A stretch of 64,000 nucleotides of DNA from Marinomonas polaris DSM 16579 (GCF_900129155.1 NZ_FQVF01000003.1:125872-189871), one strand, 5' to 3'. Positions 1 to 9,175 are shown, numbered from the stretch's first letter. Numbers and translations: made by a program. Notes: generated from the sequence alone by a model not told the origin.

Positions 1-1455
1 CCCAGCACTTACCCAAGTACCGCTATCTAGTTTAAAATCTTCCGACACCCGGCCATCAAAACGGAAGCCGCGCTGTGGTTCGTTTTCATCAAGATAAGCG
101 AAAGCATCGCCTAGACAGTAATAACCATCTTCATCAAACGCCTTTGCGGTCAACTCAGGTTGACGCCAATAACCTGGCATCACGGTTTCCGCTTTGACAC
201 GTGCTTCTAATTTGCCCTCGTTTGGAACAAGCTTGATAGACACACCCGGTGCTGGTACACCGATAACGCCTGAAGCGGATTCCTCAACCGAAGCAAATGT
301 CGCTGACGGTGCCGTTTCGGTACATCCTAAACCAGTTACCATGGGGATTTTCTTGCCAGTATACTTAATCGCCAAGGCATCCAAATCGTCCCAAATATGC
401 TGAGCCAAGCCTGCTGCGGCAAAAAATGTAAACTGCAAGCGTGAAAAAAACTTCTCAGCCAAATCATTATCGGCTTTTAAATTTTTCACTAATAACTCAA
501 AGCCCTTTGGCACATTGAAATAAACAGTTGGAGAAACCTCAGCCAAGTTCTTTAAGGTCTTAGCAAACAATTTTTCGGTTGGTTTGCCATCATCAAGATA
601 CAAACTACCGCCATTGTACAAAGCAATACCGATATTATGATTGCCGCCAAAGGTATGATTCCAAGGAAGCCAATCCACCATAATAGGCGGCTGATCTTTA
701 AAGAACTGCATAACCTGATGAATCATCACTTGGTTGGCGCAAATCATTCGCTGAGTATTGATAACGCCTTTTGGCATACCCGTTGTGCCAGAAGTGAAAA
801 GCACTTTAGCAATGGTATCGCCATTCACTTGAGCGTTCTTTTCATTTATCGAGTCAGATTCAGGAAAATCCCAAAATGACTGAAATGAGAGCGTTGGATT
901 TTTAATTTTCTGCGGAGTAATGTCGCCTTTAATAACAGCAACTGGCGTGTCCAGATCTTTGCAAACCGCTTGAATAGCATTTTCATAAGGTGCAAGTTCA
1001 TCCACCACAATTAAACCAGGCGTCAATATATCGAAGATATGCTGTAACTTGCTATAGTCTGTAGCAACCAAAGAGTACGCTGGAGACACAGGGGCATGGG
1101 CAATTCCCACATACATACCAGCCAGCGCCAACATCAAATGTTCTAGACTGTTGCCACATAGAAAAACGATAGGACGCTCAACAGAAACTGGCTGAGTAAT
1201 TAACCAAGATGCAATTTTACGCACTCGGGTTACTGCTTGTGCGTAGGTCACTTTTTGCCATTCACCTTGATCATCACGTTCTGCAACAAACATTTGATCA
1301 GGTGTTTTTGCCGCCCAATATTCAAGCTGATCTGTCCAACAACGTGCATACTCATCCAGCGCTTTTTGGCTATTGATGATTTGCACTCCGCCTTCGCGAT
1401 TTTCAATGTGGATAGGATGCGCTACGACCTTAATTGGATGAAATTCACCGTTCAT
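1..1455 (-). CDS. fcs: Feruloyl-CoA synthase-like acyl-CoA ligase (3' end outside the window)
   Basis: AMP-forming ligase expected to activate a hydroxycinnamate (ferulate, p-coumarate or a relative) to its CoA thioester in the cytoplasm. The 485 codons seen start at ATG 1455 behind GGGAG and run off the left edge in frame. About 600-625 residues are usual, so the C-terminal lysine domain is largely missing. Visible are the phosphate loop SGTTGMPKG near residues 215-225, WLPWNHTFGGNH, and the adenylation core GLGCTETAPS. Near the cut lies DFKLDSGTW, a form I associate with feruloyl-CoA synthases. It lies 133 nt downstream of the acyl-CoA dehydrogenase gene on the same strand and may have its own promoter. 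Substrate is inferred from family resemblance and neighbours. Confidence 0.85.
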   Translation of the reverse strand, partial: MNGEFHPIKVVAHPIHIENREGGVQIINSQKALDEYARCWTDQLEYWAAKTPDQMFVAERDDQGEWQKVTYAQAVTRVRKIASWLITQPVSVERPIVFLCGNSLEHLMLALAGMYVGIAHAPVSPAYSLVATDYSKLQHIFDILTPGLIVVDELAPYENAIQAVCKDLDTPVAVIKGDITPQKIKNPTLSFQSFWDFPESDSINEKNAQVNGDTIAKVLFTSGTTGMPKGVINTQRMICANQVMIHQVMQFFKDQPPIMVDWLPWNHTFGGNHNIGIALYNGGSLYLDDGKPTEKLFAKTLKNLAEVSPTVYFNVPKGFELLVKNLKADNDLAEKFFSRLQFTFFAAAGLAQHIWDDLDALAIKYTGKKIPMVTGLGCTETAPSATFASVEESASGVIGVPAPGVSIKLVPNEGKLEARVKAETVMPGYWRQPELTAKAFDEDGYYCLGDAFAYLDENEPQRGFRFDGRVSEDFKLDSGTWVSAG

Positions 1456-1525
1456 TTTTTGCTCCCACTCTCATCTTTTGCCCTTAAAAGGCACTTTGAT
1501 TATTTTTATGGCTAGAGTTTTAGGG

Positions 1526-1543
1526 AGTGGTTTATAAACCACT
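1526..1543. repeat. 18-bp perfect palindrome upstream of the ligase gene
   Basis: AGTGGTTTATAAACCACT reads the same on both strands. It lies between the end of the acyl-CoA dehydrogenase gene and the ligase start, about 70 bp upstream of the ligase start codon. An operator for a dimeric regulator is possible. It does not match the GTTG-N7-CAAC repeat found elsewhere in this cluster. Confidence 0.5.
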
Positions 1544-1588
1544 GCCGAATTGTTATTGTTTTCTCGACTTCAGACCTAAACAGTCTGT

Positions 1589-3367
1589 TTAAAATTCGTA
1601 CTCGCTGACACCCGCACCAGCGTTTTCAACGACCTTCAAAGCAGCCATCGCAGAAGGCAAACGATAAGCACCATAGAATGCTGCCAATGCTCTAAGATTC
1701 TGCATATAGGACTCGTCAGTGTTCTCTTGTACTTGCTGATAAGCCAACACATTTAATAACTGCCAAGTGCAACATAAGATGCCCATCGCTTCTAAAAAAG
1801 GCACCGACACAGCATGTAAAGACGTTGCATCGCTGCTACTGGTATTCCCCTGAGAGTTAAGCAAGTGAGAATCCAACAAAGACGTCACTTTAGTAACCAC
1901 TTGCTGGGTTTCTTTTGCCATGGCAGCGAACACTTGGTCAGATTCAAATGAGCTCGCCAACTGAGTAATATCTGCAAGTAACTCAGTCAAGGCTTTGCCC
2001 TGATCACCACGGACTTTTCTAAACATCAAGTCACGGGCTTGAATGCCGGTTGTGCCCTCATATATCGTCGTGATTCGAGCATCCCGCATGATTTGCGCAA
2101 CACCAGTTTCCTCAACAAAGCCCATACCGCCAAAAACTTGAATCACCTGTCCCGCCATGACATTGACACGCTCTGTCGCAAAGGCTTTAAAAATCGGAGT
2201 AAGTAAAGCGACTCTGTCTTTTTTGATTTGATTGCTTTCCGTTTTATCAACAGCTGATTCAGTTGCATCAATTTGTGCTGCAATCTGATAACCCAATGCG
2301 CGTAATGCAAAAGTTTCTGAACGCATTTCTAACAACATACGTTTCACATCAGCATGTTCAACAATGGCCACTTTTTCGCCTTGGCTATTTGTACCCTGAG
2401 TTCTTTCTTTGGCATATTCCAATGCCCGTTGATACCCTAACTCACCTAACGCTACACCTTGCAAACCACAACTTAAACGAGCTTCGTTCATCAGTACGAA
2501 CATAGCCATTAAGCCTTGATTCAATTCGCCAACCAATTCACCGACACAGTCGTCTTGATCGCCATAACTAATGGAGCAAGTTGGGCTGCCATGAAGTCCC
2601 ATTTTGTGCTCAATGCCAGTACAGTGAACATCGTTAAACTCACCCAAAGAGCCATCTTCAGAAACACGATATTTAGGTACGATAAAAAGCGAAATACCAC
2701 GGCTACCCGTTGGCGCATCAGGCGTTCTCGCGAGCACCAAATGGGCAATATTATCGGTAAGATCATGATCACCATAGGTAATGTAAATCTTCTGGCCTTT
2801 GATTTTATAAGTGCCATCTTGTTGTGGAATAGCCTTGGTATTCAATGCGCCTAAATCAGAGCCAGCATTGGGTTCTGTCAACGCCATGGCGACGGTCCAT
2901 TCACCGCTAACAATCTTTGGCAAATAGCGCTTTTGAATAGATTCGTTGGCAAAGGCCAATAAAATTTCAGAACCACCTTGTGCCAAGGCATGAAACATCA
3001 CAAAGGCCAAATTCGCCGACAACCACATTTCGTTCACAGGTTGAGCTATGTACTTTGGCAGACCTTGACCACCAAACTCCTCGGGCAACGCCAAGCCAAT
3101 CCAGCCCGATTCAGCAAATTGCTGATACGCATCTTGCCATCCATCTGGTGTGATCACATTGCCGTCCTGAAAGCGGCAACCTTGCATATCACCAACTGAG
3201 TTCAGTGGTGCAAGCACTCCAGCAGCAAATTTCGCCGCTTCTTCCATCACAGCATTGGCAAGCTCTGGATCAAAACCATCCAATGATTCGAGAGCATCCA
3301 AGCCTTGTTGCTGATAAGCTTGCGCCACCAGCAACTGCATGTCTTTATAAGGCGCTTGATAAGTCAT
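1589..3367 (-). CDS. Acyl-CoA dehydrogenase, long (about 600-residue) subfamily
   Basis: FAD enzyme introducing the alpha,beta double bond in an acyl-CoA. At 592 residues it belongs to the long acyl-CoA dehydrogenases that carry an extra C-terminal domain (the group that includes DmdC). Motifs: MALTEPNAGSDLG in the substrate/FAD region, QVFGGMGF, and the late IYEGTTGIQARDL, where the glutamate is the expected catalytic base. Start chosen at ATG 3367 because ACGGAG sits 6 nt before it. An in-frame ATG directly upstream (3370) is too close, and a longer start would overlap the preceding gene. It follows the SDR gene by 13 nt, so the two are probably co-transcribed. A saturating-bond oxidase suggests the pathway also accepts dihydrocinnamate-type acids. 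Exact substrate unknown. Confidence 0.85.
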   Translation of the reverse strand: MTYQAPYKDMQLLVAQAYQQQGLDALESLDGFDPELANAVMEEAAKFAAGVLAPLNSVGDMQGCRFQDGNVITPDGWQDAYQQFAESGWIGLALPEEFGGQGLPKYIAQPVNEMWLSANLAFVMFHALAQGGSEILLAFANESIQKRYLPKIVSGEWTVAMALTEPNAGSDLGALNTKAIPQQDGTYKIKGQKIYITYGDHDLTDNIAHLVLARTPDAPTGSRGISLFIVPKYRVSEDGSLGEFNDVHCTGIEHKMGLHGSPTCSISYGDQDDCVGELVGELNQGLMAMFVLMNEARLSCGLQGVALGELGYQRALEYAKERTQGTNSQGEKVAIVEHADVKRMLLEMRSETFALRALGYQIAAQIDATESAVDKTESNQIKKDRVALLTPIFKAFATERVNVMAGQVIQVFGGMGFVEETGVAQIMRDARITTIYEGTTGIQARDLMFRKVRGDQGKALTELLADITQLASSFESDQVFAAMAKETQQVVTKVTSLLDSHLLNSQGNTSSSDATSLHAVSVPFLEAMGILCCTWQLLNVLAYQQVQENTDESYMQNLRALAAFYGAYRLPSAMAALKVVENAGAGVSEYEF

Positions 3368-3380
3368 CATCGGCTCCGTA

Positions 3381-4148
3381 TCACTTCGCGGCCATACGAA
3401 TGGCGCCGTCAAGACGAATCACTTCGCCATTCAACATGCTGTTTTCGATGATATGTTGAGCCAAAGAAGCGTATTCATCAGGTTCACCAAGACGTGGCGG
3501 AAATGGTACAGATTCACCTAAAGACTTTTGTACTTCTTCTGGAAGCACATCCATCATTGGTGTTTTAAATAGACCCGGCGCGATAGTCATCACACGAATA
3601 CCGAAGCGCGCTAGTTCACGGGCAATCGGTAACGTCATGGCGCAAACACCACCTTTGGAAGCCGCGTAGCCTGCTTGACCAATCTGACCATCAAATGCCG
3701 CTACAGATGCGGTATTAATAATCACGCCACGCTCTAAATTGGCTTCTTGTTCGTTGTGCTGCATTTTGTCTGCAACCAAACGAATCATGTTAAAAGTACC
3801 AATTAAATTAACCGATACCGCACGCTGAAATGATGCTAAACGATGTGGACCTTCACGGCCGACGATACGTTCTGCGCCTGGAATACCAGCGCAGTTCACC
3901 AAACCACTAATAGGACCAAACGCTTCTAGGGCTTTATCGACCGCATTTTGTACCGATTCTTCGCTGACGATATCTGTCACGCAACCTTGTACACGTTCAC
4001 CTAAAGAGGCTTTCACACGTGCTAAACCTTCTTCATTTACATCCGCTAGAGTGACTTTTGCCCCTAGACCATGTAAACGACGCGCAACCGCTTCACCAAT
4101 ACCAGAAGCAGAACCTGTAACCACAAAATGTTTGCCTTGAATTTGCAT
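3381..4148 (-). CDS. Short-chain dehydrogenase, 3-hydroxyacyl-CoA dehydrogenase type II-like
   Basis: NAD-dependent SDR of 255 residues, resembling the HSD17B10/type II 3-hydroxyacyl-CoA dehydrogenases. It would oxidise the 3-hydroxyacyl-CoA made by the neighbouring hydratase. Motifs: TGSASGIGEAVA (Rossmann glycine motif) near residue 10, NCAG, and the active-site YAASKGG. The C-terminal EVIRLDGAIRM is typical of the family. ATG 4148 is preferred (AAAGGTG 8 nt upstream) over an in-frame GTG nine bases earlier. It lies between enoyl-CoA hydratase and acyl-CoA dehydrogenase genes, which fits a beta-oxidation spiral. Confidence 0.85.
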   Translation of the reverse strand: MQIQGKHFVVTGSASGIGEAVARRLHGLGAKVTLADVNEEGLARVKASLGERVQGCVTDIVSEESVQNAVDKALEAFGPISGLVNCAGIPGAERIVGREGPHRLASFQRAVSVNLIGTFNMIRLVADKMQHNEQEANLERGVIINTASVAAFDGQIGQAGYAASKGGVCAMTLPIARELARFGIRVMTIAPGLFKTPMMDVLPEEVQKSLGESVPFPPRLGEPDEYASLAQHIIENSMLNGEVIRLDGAIRMAAK

Positions 4149-4227
4149 AAAATACACCTTTAATTTGCTTTGTTATTTTTAGAGCAACATCATTTACAAA
4201 AGAAAAATCTCTTACAGAAAAAAGCGC

Positions 4228-4986
4228 CTAGGATTTTTTACGATTCAAAAAAGCATCAATACGAGCTTTTACTTCGTCGCTGGTTTGCGTAATACCGCAA
4301 ATCAATGACTCGGTGTACAAACCTTCTTGCGCAGACATATTGCTAATACGGCTAAGCCCTGTTGTCATTGCCCAGTTAGAATATTTAGAGTTTTTACCAA
4401 TGCCTTCTGCGATCTCAAACGCCTTCGCCAACGCTTCACCATTACCAACAACATAATGTGCTAAACCAATACGCAAGCCTTCGTCAGATCTTACGTCTCG
4501 CCCTGTTAGCATCATTTCTGTCATACGGCTTGCACCAATAACACTCGCCACGTTTACAGAAGCACCACCACCGACAAAAATGCCGTGCTTGCCTTCAGGT
4601 AAACGGTAAAAAGTATTTTCTTCGGTGACTCGAACATGAGCACAAATAGCCAACTCCAAACCACCACCAATAACCGCACCATGCATCGCTGCCACAACAG
4701 GAATACCAGAATCACGGATATGACCAAAGACGCGATGCCACATATTCGAATGCTTAACCACCTCGAAAGGCTCGCGGGCTTTATGCTCTTGCAAATCAAG
4801 GCCAGAGCAGAACTCAGGACCATTTCCGGAAAAAACAATGACATTTACGTCATCGGTTAAATTCAAAAAAACGTGTTCAATCTCAAGACATAAGCTGTCA
4901 TTGATGGCATTTTTCTTTTCTGGGCGATTAAGCTGCAAATGCGCCACGCCATTCTCTACGGAATAATTAATAAATTGATAAGTCAT
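4228..4986 (-). CDS. Enoyl-CoA hydratase/isomerase (crotonase family)
   Basis: Crotonase-fold protein of 252 residues that probably hydrates an enoyl-CoA. Visible: RPEKKNAIND near the N terminus, FCSGLDLQEH (oxyanion-hole segment), and AAMHGAVIGGGLELA. The region around LPEGKHGIFVGGG holds the glutamate position of active members. It is not an obvious hydroxycinnamoyl-CoA hydratase-lyase: the surrounding SDR and thiolase argue for hydration followed by oxidation and thiolysis. It lies 24 nt after the thiolase gene. An isomerase role cannot be excluded from sequence. Confidence 0.8.
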   Translation of the reverse strand: MTYQFINYSVENGVAHLQLNRPEKKNAINDSLCLEIEHVFLNLTDDVNVIVFSGNGPEFCSGLDLQEHKAREPFEVVKHSNMWHRVFGHIRDSGIPVVAAMHGAVIGGGLELAICAHVRVTEENTFYRLPEGKHGIFVGGGASVNVASVIGASRMTEMMLTGRDVRSDEGLRIGLAHYVVGNGEALAKAFEIAEGIGKNSKYSNWAMTTGLSRISNMSAQEGLYTESLICGITQTSDEVKARIDAFLNRKKS

Positions 4987-5010
4987 CTTGGATTACCTTT
5001 AATCTTATAA

Positions 5011-6213
5011 TTAGCGATCTGAAACCTTGATTACTACGGCCATTCCAGTGTCCCCAGCAGCACACCCAGTGAACAAACCATAACCGCCGCCGTTGATAAC
5101 CAGCTCTTCAATCAACTCAATAATGGCGCGCATGCCGGTTGGTCCTTGAGGATGCCCCCAAATCAAAGAACAGCCGTAGTTGTTCATTGTCATCACATCA
5201 ATGCCCATGGCTTTTGCAAAGGCCACATCGTTAACCGCAAATGGATTGTGTGTTTTGATGGCTTTGACTTGTTTAATATCGATACCCGCAACCGCTAGCG
5301 CACGTTTCGCAGCTTCTATTGGTGCAGCTGGCATGAAAGCAAGATCATCACGTGCTTGACCAAAACCTAGTACTTCAATCTTGATTTCAGGACGAGAAGT
5401 AAGAGAAGTCACTTCTTCAGATCGGCAAAGAATTGCAGAGGCATTACCATCAGCAGGATGAGTTTGATTACCGAACGTAATTACTCCGCCTTCTTGAATC
5501 GGTTTAAGCTTCTGCAAACCTTCTAGTGTGGTTGGAAAAACTCCTTCATCACCCGTGATCACGGTCTCTTCTTTTTTGAAGTTAGCCGTTGGAACAGATA
5601 AAGGCAGCGTCATGTAACGCTTTTGAAAAGCTTGATCATCTTTTAATGCATCTTGGTACTGTTCGTAACGACGATAAGTGACTGTGTCTAATTCTTCACG
5701 AGTGATATCAAAACGCTTGGCAACGTTTTCACCAGTTTGCATCATCGAATGACCGCCAATACAATCGTTCATCATGTTGTAGGTCACTTGATCTTCTGAA
5801 GATCCAGCTGGGCCTTTCGCATTCGGGTAATAAATATGCGGACCATTTGAACAACGGTCTGCTGTCATCAAAAATGAGACATTCGCCATACCGCACACAA
5901 TCTCTGATGCGGCAGCAAACAAACCACGCGCACTGGTCGCACATACCTGATTGACCGCATGACCCGCTGTATTCACAGCACCAATTTCATATAAAGGCCA
6001 AGGTGCGCCGTTAAAAGATTGATATTGGTTGATCGTCATGCCCAATACGCCAGAATCAAATACCAGCGGATCAATATTGCGTTTTGCCAATTCGGCTTTT
6101 GCCACATGAGCAGCAAACTTCATCGAGTGCAAATGCTGCAATGAACCTTGCCACTTGGTAAACGGAGTACTCCAATAAGCACCGTAAGGGATTTCTACAT
6201 TCTTGATCGACAT
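5011..6213 (-). CDS. Thiolase-family protein (acetyl-CoA acetyltransferase-like)
   Basis: Thiolase superfamily, 400 residues. The nucleophilic cysteine is in NQVCATSARG near residue 91, the histidine in WGHPQGPTGMR, and a second cysteine in GCAAGDTGMA near the end. All three catalytic positions are therefore present, although the surroundings differ from classical degradative thiolases such as the pcaF and atoB products in this window. It would cleave the 3-ketoacyl-CoA, releasing acetyl-CoA and an aroyl-CoA. It sits 32 nt after the CoA transferase gene and 24 nt before the hydratase gene, in one operon. Confidence 0.8.
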   Translation of the reverse strand: MSIKNVEIPYGAYWSTPFTKWQGSLQHLHSMKFAAHVAKAELAKRNIDPLVFDSGVLGMTINQYQSFNGAPWPLYEIGAVNTAGHAVNQVCATSARGLFAAASEIVCGMANVSFLMTADRCSNGPHIYYPNAKGPAGSSEDQVTYNMMNDCIGGHSMMQTGENVAKRFDITREELDTVTYRRYEQYQDALKDDQAFQKRYMTLPLSVPTANFKKEETVITGDEGVFPTTLEGLQKLKPIQEGGVITFGNQTHPADGNASAILCRSEEVTSLTSRPEIKIEVLGFGQARDDLAFMPAAPIEAAKRALAVAGIDIKQVKAIKTHNPFAVNDVAFAKAMGIDVMTMNNYGCSLIWGHPQGPTGMRAIIELIEELVINGGGYGLFTGCAAGDTGMAVVIKVSDR

Positions 6214-6245
6214 AAAATTTTCTCGCTTATTTATTCTTGTTGTTT

Positions 6246-7811
6246 TTACTGACCAGCCGCAGCCATCATGTCACCCAAACCGCCCCACTGCTCAGCAAAG
6301 ATAGCTGCTGGCATGGTTTTAAGATCGTCAGCTATGATCGGACAAAACGCCATCACACTTAGTACATCTTTTTCTAAATCTAATCCCGGTGCAATTTCGG
6401 TTAATACCATGCCTTCTTGGCGCAGCTCTAACACGCAGCGTTCAGTTACAAACACCACTGGCTTATGGTTTTCTCGCGCTACAGCACCACTGAAAGTAAT
6501 GTGATCAACGGCTTCGACAAATTTCTGCACCTTGCCTTCTTCTAATACTTTCATCTTGCCGTTTTCAAAGCCTAGTTTGGCGCCATTCACTAAAGTGCCG
6601 CAGAACACGACTTTTTTAGCGCTCTGAGAAATATTGATAAAACCACCCGGCCCGACTACTTTTGGACCAAATTTACTAACGTTTAAATTGCCTTCTTTAT
6701 CTGCTTGCGCCAGTCCCAAGAACGCAATATCCAAACCGCCACCGTCATAAAAATCGAACTGAGCTTCATGTTCAATAATGGCATCTGCGTTCCACGCAGC
6801 ACCAAAATCACCACCAGATGCAGGAATACCGCCGTAAGTACCAAGTTCGGTCGTTAAGGTAAATAAATGAGAGACTTTTTCTTCCGCAGCGATGGCCGCT
6901 ACGCCATCAGGCATACCAATACCAAGGTTCACCATAACGTTGGCTTTTAGTTCCATTGCAGCACGACGGGCAATCACTTTACGGTCGCTGAACGGCATTG
7001 GTGGTAAGGCATTTAGCGGCACTCGGGAATTACCCGCTAAACCTGGGTTGTAGATTGTTGTGATGGTTTGTTTGTGATCTTCGGCTGGGGCAACGGTGAT
7101 GTAATCCACCAACACACCAGGAACTTTAACTTCTTTTGGATGAATAGAATGGCGTTCGGCAATGTATTTCACTTGCGCAATAACAATACCGCCACTGTTT
7201 TTAGCGGCTTGAGCCATAGGCAAAATTTCCGCCAACATGGCCTCTTCTTCTACTGATAAATTTCCGTCTTCGTCGGCAGTAGTCGCACGAATCACTACGA
7301 CATCTAATGGGAATTTTTTATAAAGCAGCCATTCTTCATCTTCAATTTCAATGCGTTTAACCAGATCTTCTGTAGTTAAAGACGTAACTTTACCGCCGCT
7401 AATCAAAGGATCAACATAGGTTCCCATGCCAATTTTAGTAATCACACCTGGTTTATTTCCCGCAATTTGACGCCACATGGTGGTCAATACACCTTGTGGC
7501 AGTAAATAAGCTTCAATGGCATTATCCGTGATCATCTGCGCCATTTTGGGCGCTTGGCCTGTGTGACCAGAGATCAAACGTTTAACTAGATTTGGATGCG
7601 CCATGTGCGACATGCCAGCGTCTTTTCCATCACCACAACCGCAGTCATGAATAAGTGTTAACTGCTGCGGATGGCCTGTTTCTTTAAAACGTTGCTCAAC
7701 CGCTTTGGCTACAGCTTCGGCAAAATAAGACATGCCCACTGTTGACCAAGCAACGTTGGCACCATCAGAAATCAAGTTAGCGGCTTGCGCTAGGGAAATA
7801 ACCTTACTCAT
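6246..7811 (-). CDS. Fused-subunit acyl-CoA:carboxylate CoA transferase (family I)
   Basis: Single-chain CoA transferase of 521 residues with alpha-like and beta-like halves, as in propionate/acetate CoA-transferases (YdiF/Pct type). The catalytic glutamate is expected in TTELGTYGGIPASGGDFG in the second half. ATG 7811 is chosen because GAGGG lies 6 nt upstream; an in-frame GTG 12 nt earlier is less likely. First gene of the minus-strand operon, facing the TRAP genes across a 329-bp control region. Likely role: move CoA from an aroyl- or acyl-CoA product to an incoming acid, so that carbon is activated or released without ATP. This role is inferred from context. Confidence 0.8.
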   Translation of the reverse strand: MSKVISLAQAANLISDGANVAWSTVGMSYFAEAVAKAVEQRFKETGHPQQLTLIHDCGCGDGKDAGMSHMAHPNLVKRLISGHTGQAPKMAQMITDNAIEAYLLPQGVLTTMWRQIAGNKPGVITKIGMGTYVDPLISGGKVTSLTTEDLVKRIEIEDEEWLLYKKFPLDVVVIRATTADEDGNLSVEEEAMLAEILPMAQAAKNSGGIVIAQVKYIAERHSIHPKEVKVPGVLVDYITVAPAEDHKQTITTIYNPGLAGNSRVPLNALPPMPFSDRKVIARRAAMELKANVMVNLGIGMPDGVAAIAAEEKVSHLFTLTTELGTYGGIPASGGDFGAAWNADAIIEHEAQFDFYDGGGLDIAFLGLAQADKEGNLNVSKFGPKVVGPGGFINISQSAKKVVFCGTLVNGAKLGFENGKMKVLEEGKVQKFVEAVDHITFSGAVARENHKPVVFVTERCVLELRQEGMVLTEIAPGLDLEKDVLSVMAFCPIIADDLKTMPAAIFAEQWGGLGDMMAAAGQ

Positions 7812-7889
7812 TTTTACCCTCACATCTCTTTTATTTATTTGGTTAATCGGGCTTTAGTTTGTCGACTTTATTTTGTCAGGAATAATTCT

Positions 7890-7904
7890 GTTGTACACCA
7901 CAAC
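7890..7904. promoter_or_regulatory. Inverted repeat GTTG-N7-CAAC, copy 1 (CoA-transferase side)
   Basis: GTTGTACACCACAAC, with arms GTTGT/ACAAC. It lies 79 bp upstream of the CoA transferase start, in the 329-bp gap (7812-8140) between the divergent operons. Two similar 15-bp repeats occur downstream of the two dctP promoters. A MarR-family regulator encoded in the cluster is the obvious candidate binder. The rest of the gap holds the dctP promoter and a leader of about 145 nt with no convincing small gene. Confidence 0.55.
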
Positions 7905-7943
7905 TATTTTTTTTACAAACATTTTGTCTGGGTGTTACTTTTT

Positions 7944-7994
7944 TTGAATACCTTGGGTGAAAATTAAATAAATACAAATGTTGAAAACAACAAC
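7944..7994 (+). promoter_or_regulatory. dctP1 promoter and GTTG-N7-CAAC operator, copy 2
   Basis: TTGAAT (7944-7949), 17 nt, then AATAAA (7967-7972), followed by the 15-bp repeat GTTGAAAACAACAAC at 7980-7994. The repeat would cover the transcription start. The same layout and much of the same sequence recur before the second dctP gene at 9267-9317, which supports both calls. Confidence 0.6.
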
Positions 7995-8140
7995 AATTTA
8001 TGTGAAAAACAAACTATGGTTTAGAGGGTAACAAGAAAAGCGGCCAGATAACGACTATGGCTGACTGTGCTAAAAGCTCACTGAACGACTGAATGAATGA
8101 AAATAGCGCTATAAATAACAATAAAATCAAAGGTGAAAAA

Positions 8141-9175
8141 ATGAAAAAAATCCAACTAGCAGGTTTGGCGTTAATGGCTGGCTCAATGATATCTATGAAT
8201 TCATTAGCTGCGGAGCCAGAGTATAGCCTCAAGCTACATCACTTCCTTCCGCCGATGTCTATGGCTCATACCCAATTTCTTGAGCCTTGGGCTAAAAAAG
8301 TAGAAGTCGAGTCAAATGGTCGAATTAAAATAGATGTCTATCCTGCAATGCAGTTGGGCGGTAAAGCGCCACAACTGTTTGATCAAGTGAGAAAAGGCAT
8401 TGTCGATATTTCTTGGACTGTGGCTGGCTACACTCCTGGCCGTTTTCCTAAAATGACGTCATTTGAACTGCCATTTATTCCAGGCACAGCCAAAGCTACC
8501 AGCATGGCATTGCAAGAATACGCAGAAACAGAAATGCAAGATGAACTAAAAGATGTGCATTTAATTGCAGCTCATACTCATGCTCCCGGATCTTTTCATT
8601 CTAGAGACAAAGCCATTAAAACATTAGAAGATATAGAAGGGCTAAAAGTACGAGCGCCAAACAAAGTCATGTCAGATGCATTTAAAACTATTGGTACAAA
8701 CACAATATTTCTACCGGTGACTGAAATGCCAAGCGCACTATCAAAAGGCGTAATTGATGTCGCTGTATTACCATTCGAAGTCGTTCTACCAACAAAAATT
8801 TATGAGCTAGTTAAACACCACACCGAATTTAAAGGGGCTGGCTTATACGCCAACACCTTCATATTCTCTATGAACAAAGATCTCTATGACAGTATGCCAG
8901 CAGATTTACAGAAGGTTATCGATAACAATTCAGGTATTACGTTAGCCGGACATATTGGTGATTTGTTTGATAATTATGAAGTTTTTGCTCGTAAATACGC
9001 AGTTGACCAAGGCAACAGCTTCGATTACATCGAAGGGGCTGAACACCAACGCTGGGAAAAGGCTATGGCTCCTGTGACAGAGCAGTGGCTTCAAGATATG
9101 AACAAGGATGGCTATGACGCTCAGCGCCTTTTAGACAAAACCAAATCTCTTATCAAAAAATATAATGACTTTTAA
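8141..9175 (+). CDS. dctP: TRAP transporter substrate-binding protein DctP, copy 1
   Basis: Periplasmic binding protein of 344 residues with a signal peptide (MKKIQLAG start, hydrophobic stretch, cleavage expected after SLAA). DctP-family features: VEVESNGRIKIDVYPAMQLGG, GLKVRAPNK, and the SALSKGVIDVAVLP segment. ATG 8141 is chosen (AAAGGTG 6 nt upstream); an earlier in-frame ATG at 8093 would spoil the signal peptide. It is very similar to the next dctP gene and ends before a strong terminator, so it can be made alone. Ligand unknown; hydroxycinnamates are inferred from the flanking catabolic operon. Confidence 0.9.
   Translation: MKKIQLAGLALMAGSMISMNSLAAEPEYSLKLHHFLPPMSMAHTQFLEPWAKKVEVESNGRIKIDVYPAMQLGGKAPQLFDQVRKGIVDISWTVAGYTPGRFPKMTSFELPFIPGTAKATSMALQEYAETEMQDELKDVHLIAAHTHAPGSFHSRDKAIKTLEDIEGLKVRAPNKVMSDAFKTIGTNTIFLPVTEMPSALSKGVIDVAVLPFEVVLPTKIYELVKHHTEFKGAGLYANTFIFSMNKDLYDSMPADLQKVIDNNSGITLAGHIGDLFDNYEVFARKYAVDQGNSFDYIEGAEHQRWEKAMAPVTEQWLQDMNKDGYDAQRLLDKTKSLIKKYNDF

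Noticed and set aside
2516-2854. A plus-strand frame of 112 codons across the acyl-CoA dehydrogenase gene
   Set aside because: It is antisense to conserved coding sequence and has no recognisable domain.
4228-4986. Hydroxycinnamoyl-CoA hydratase-lyase (Ech)
   Set aside because: The sequence lacks features I recognise for that enzyme, and the flanking SDR and thiolase fit beta-oxidation; no vanillin dehydrogenase is adjacent.
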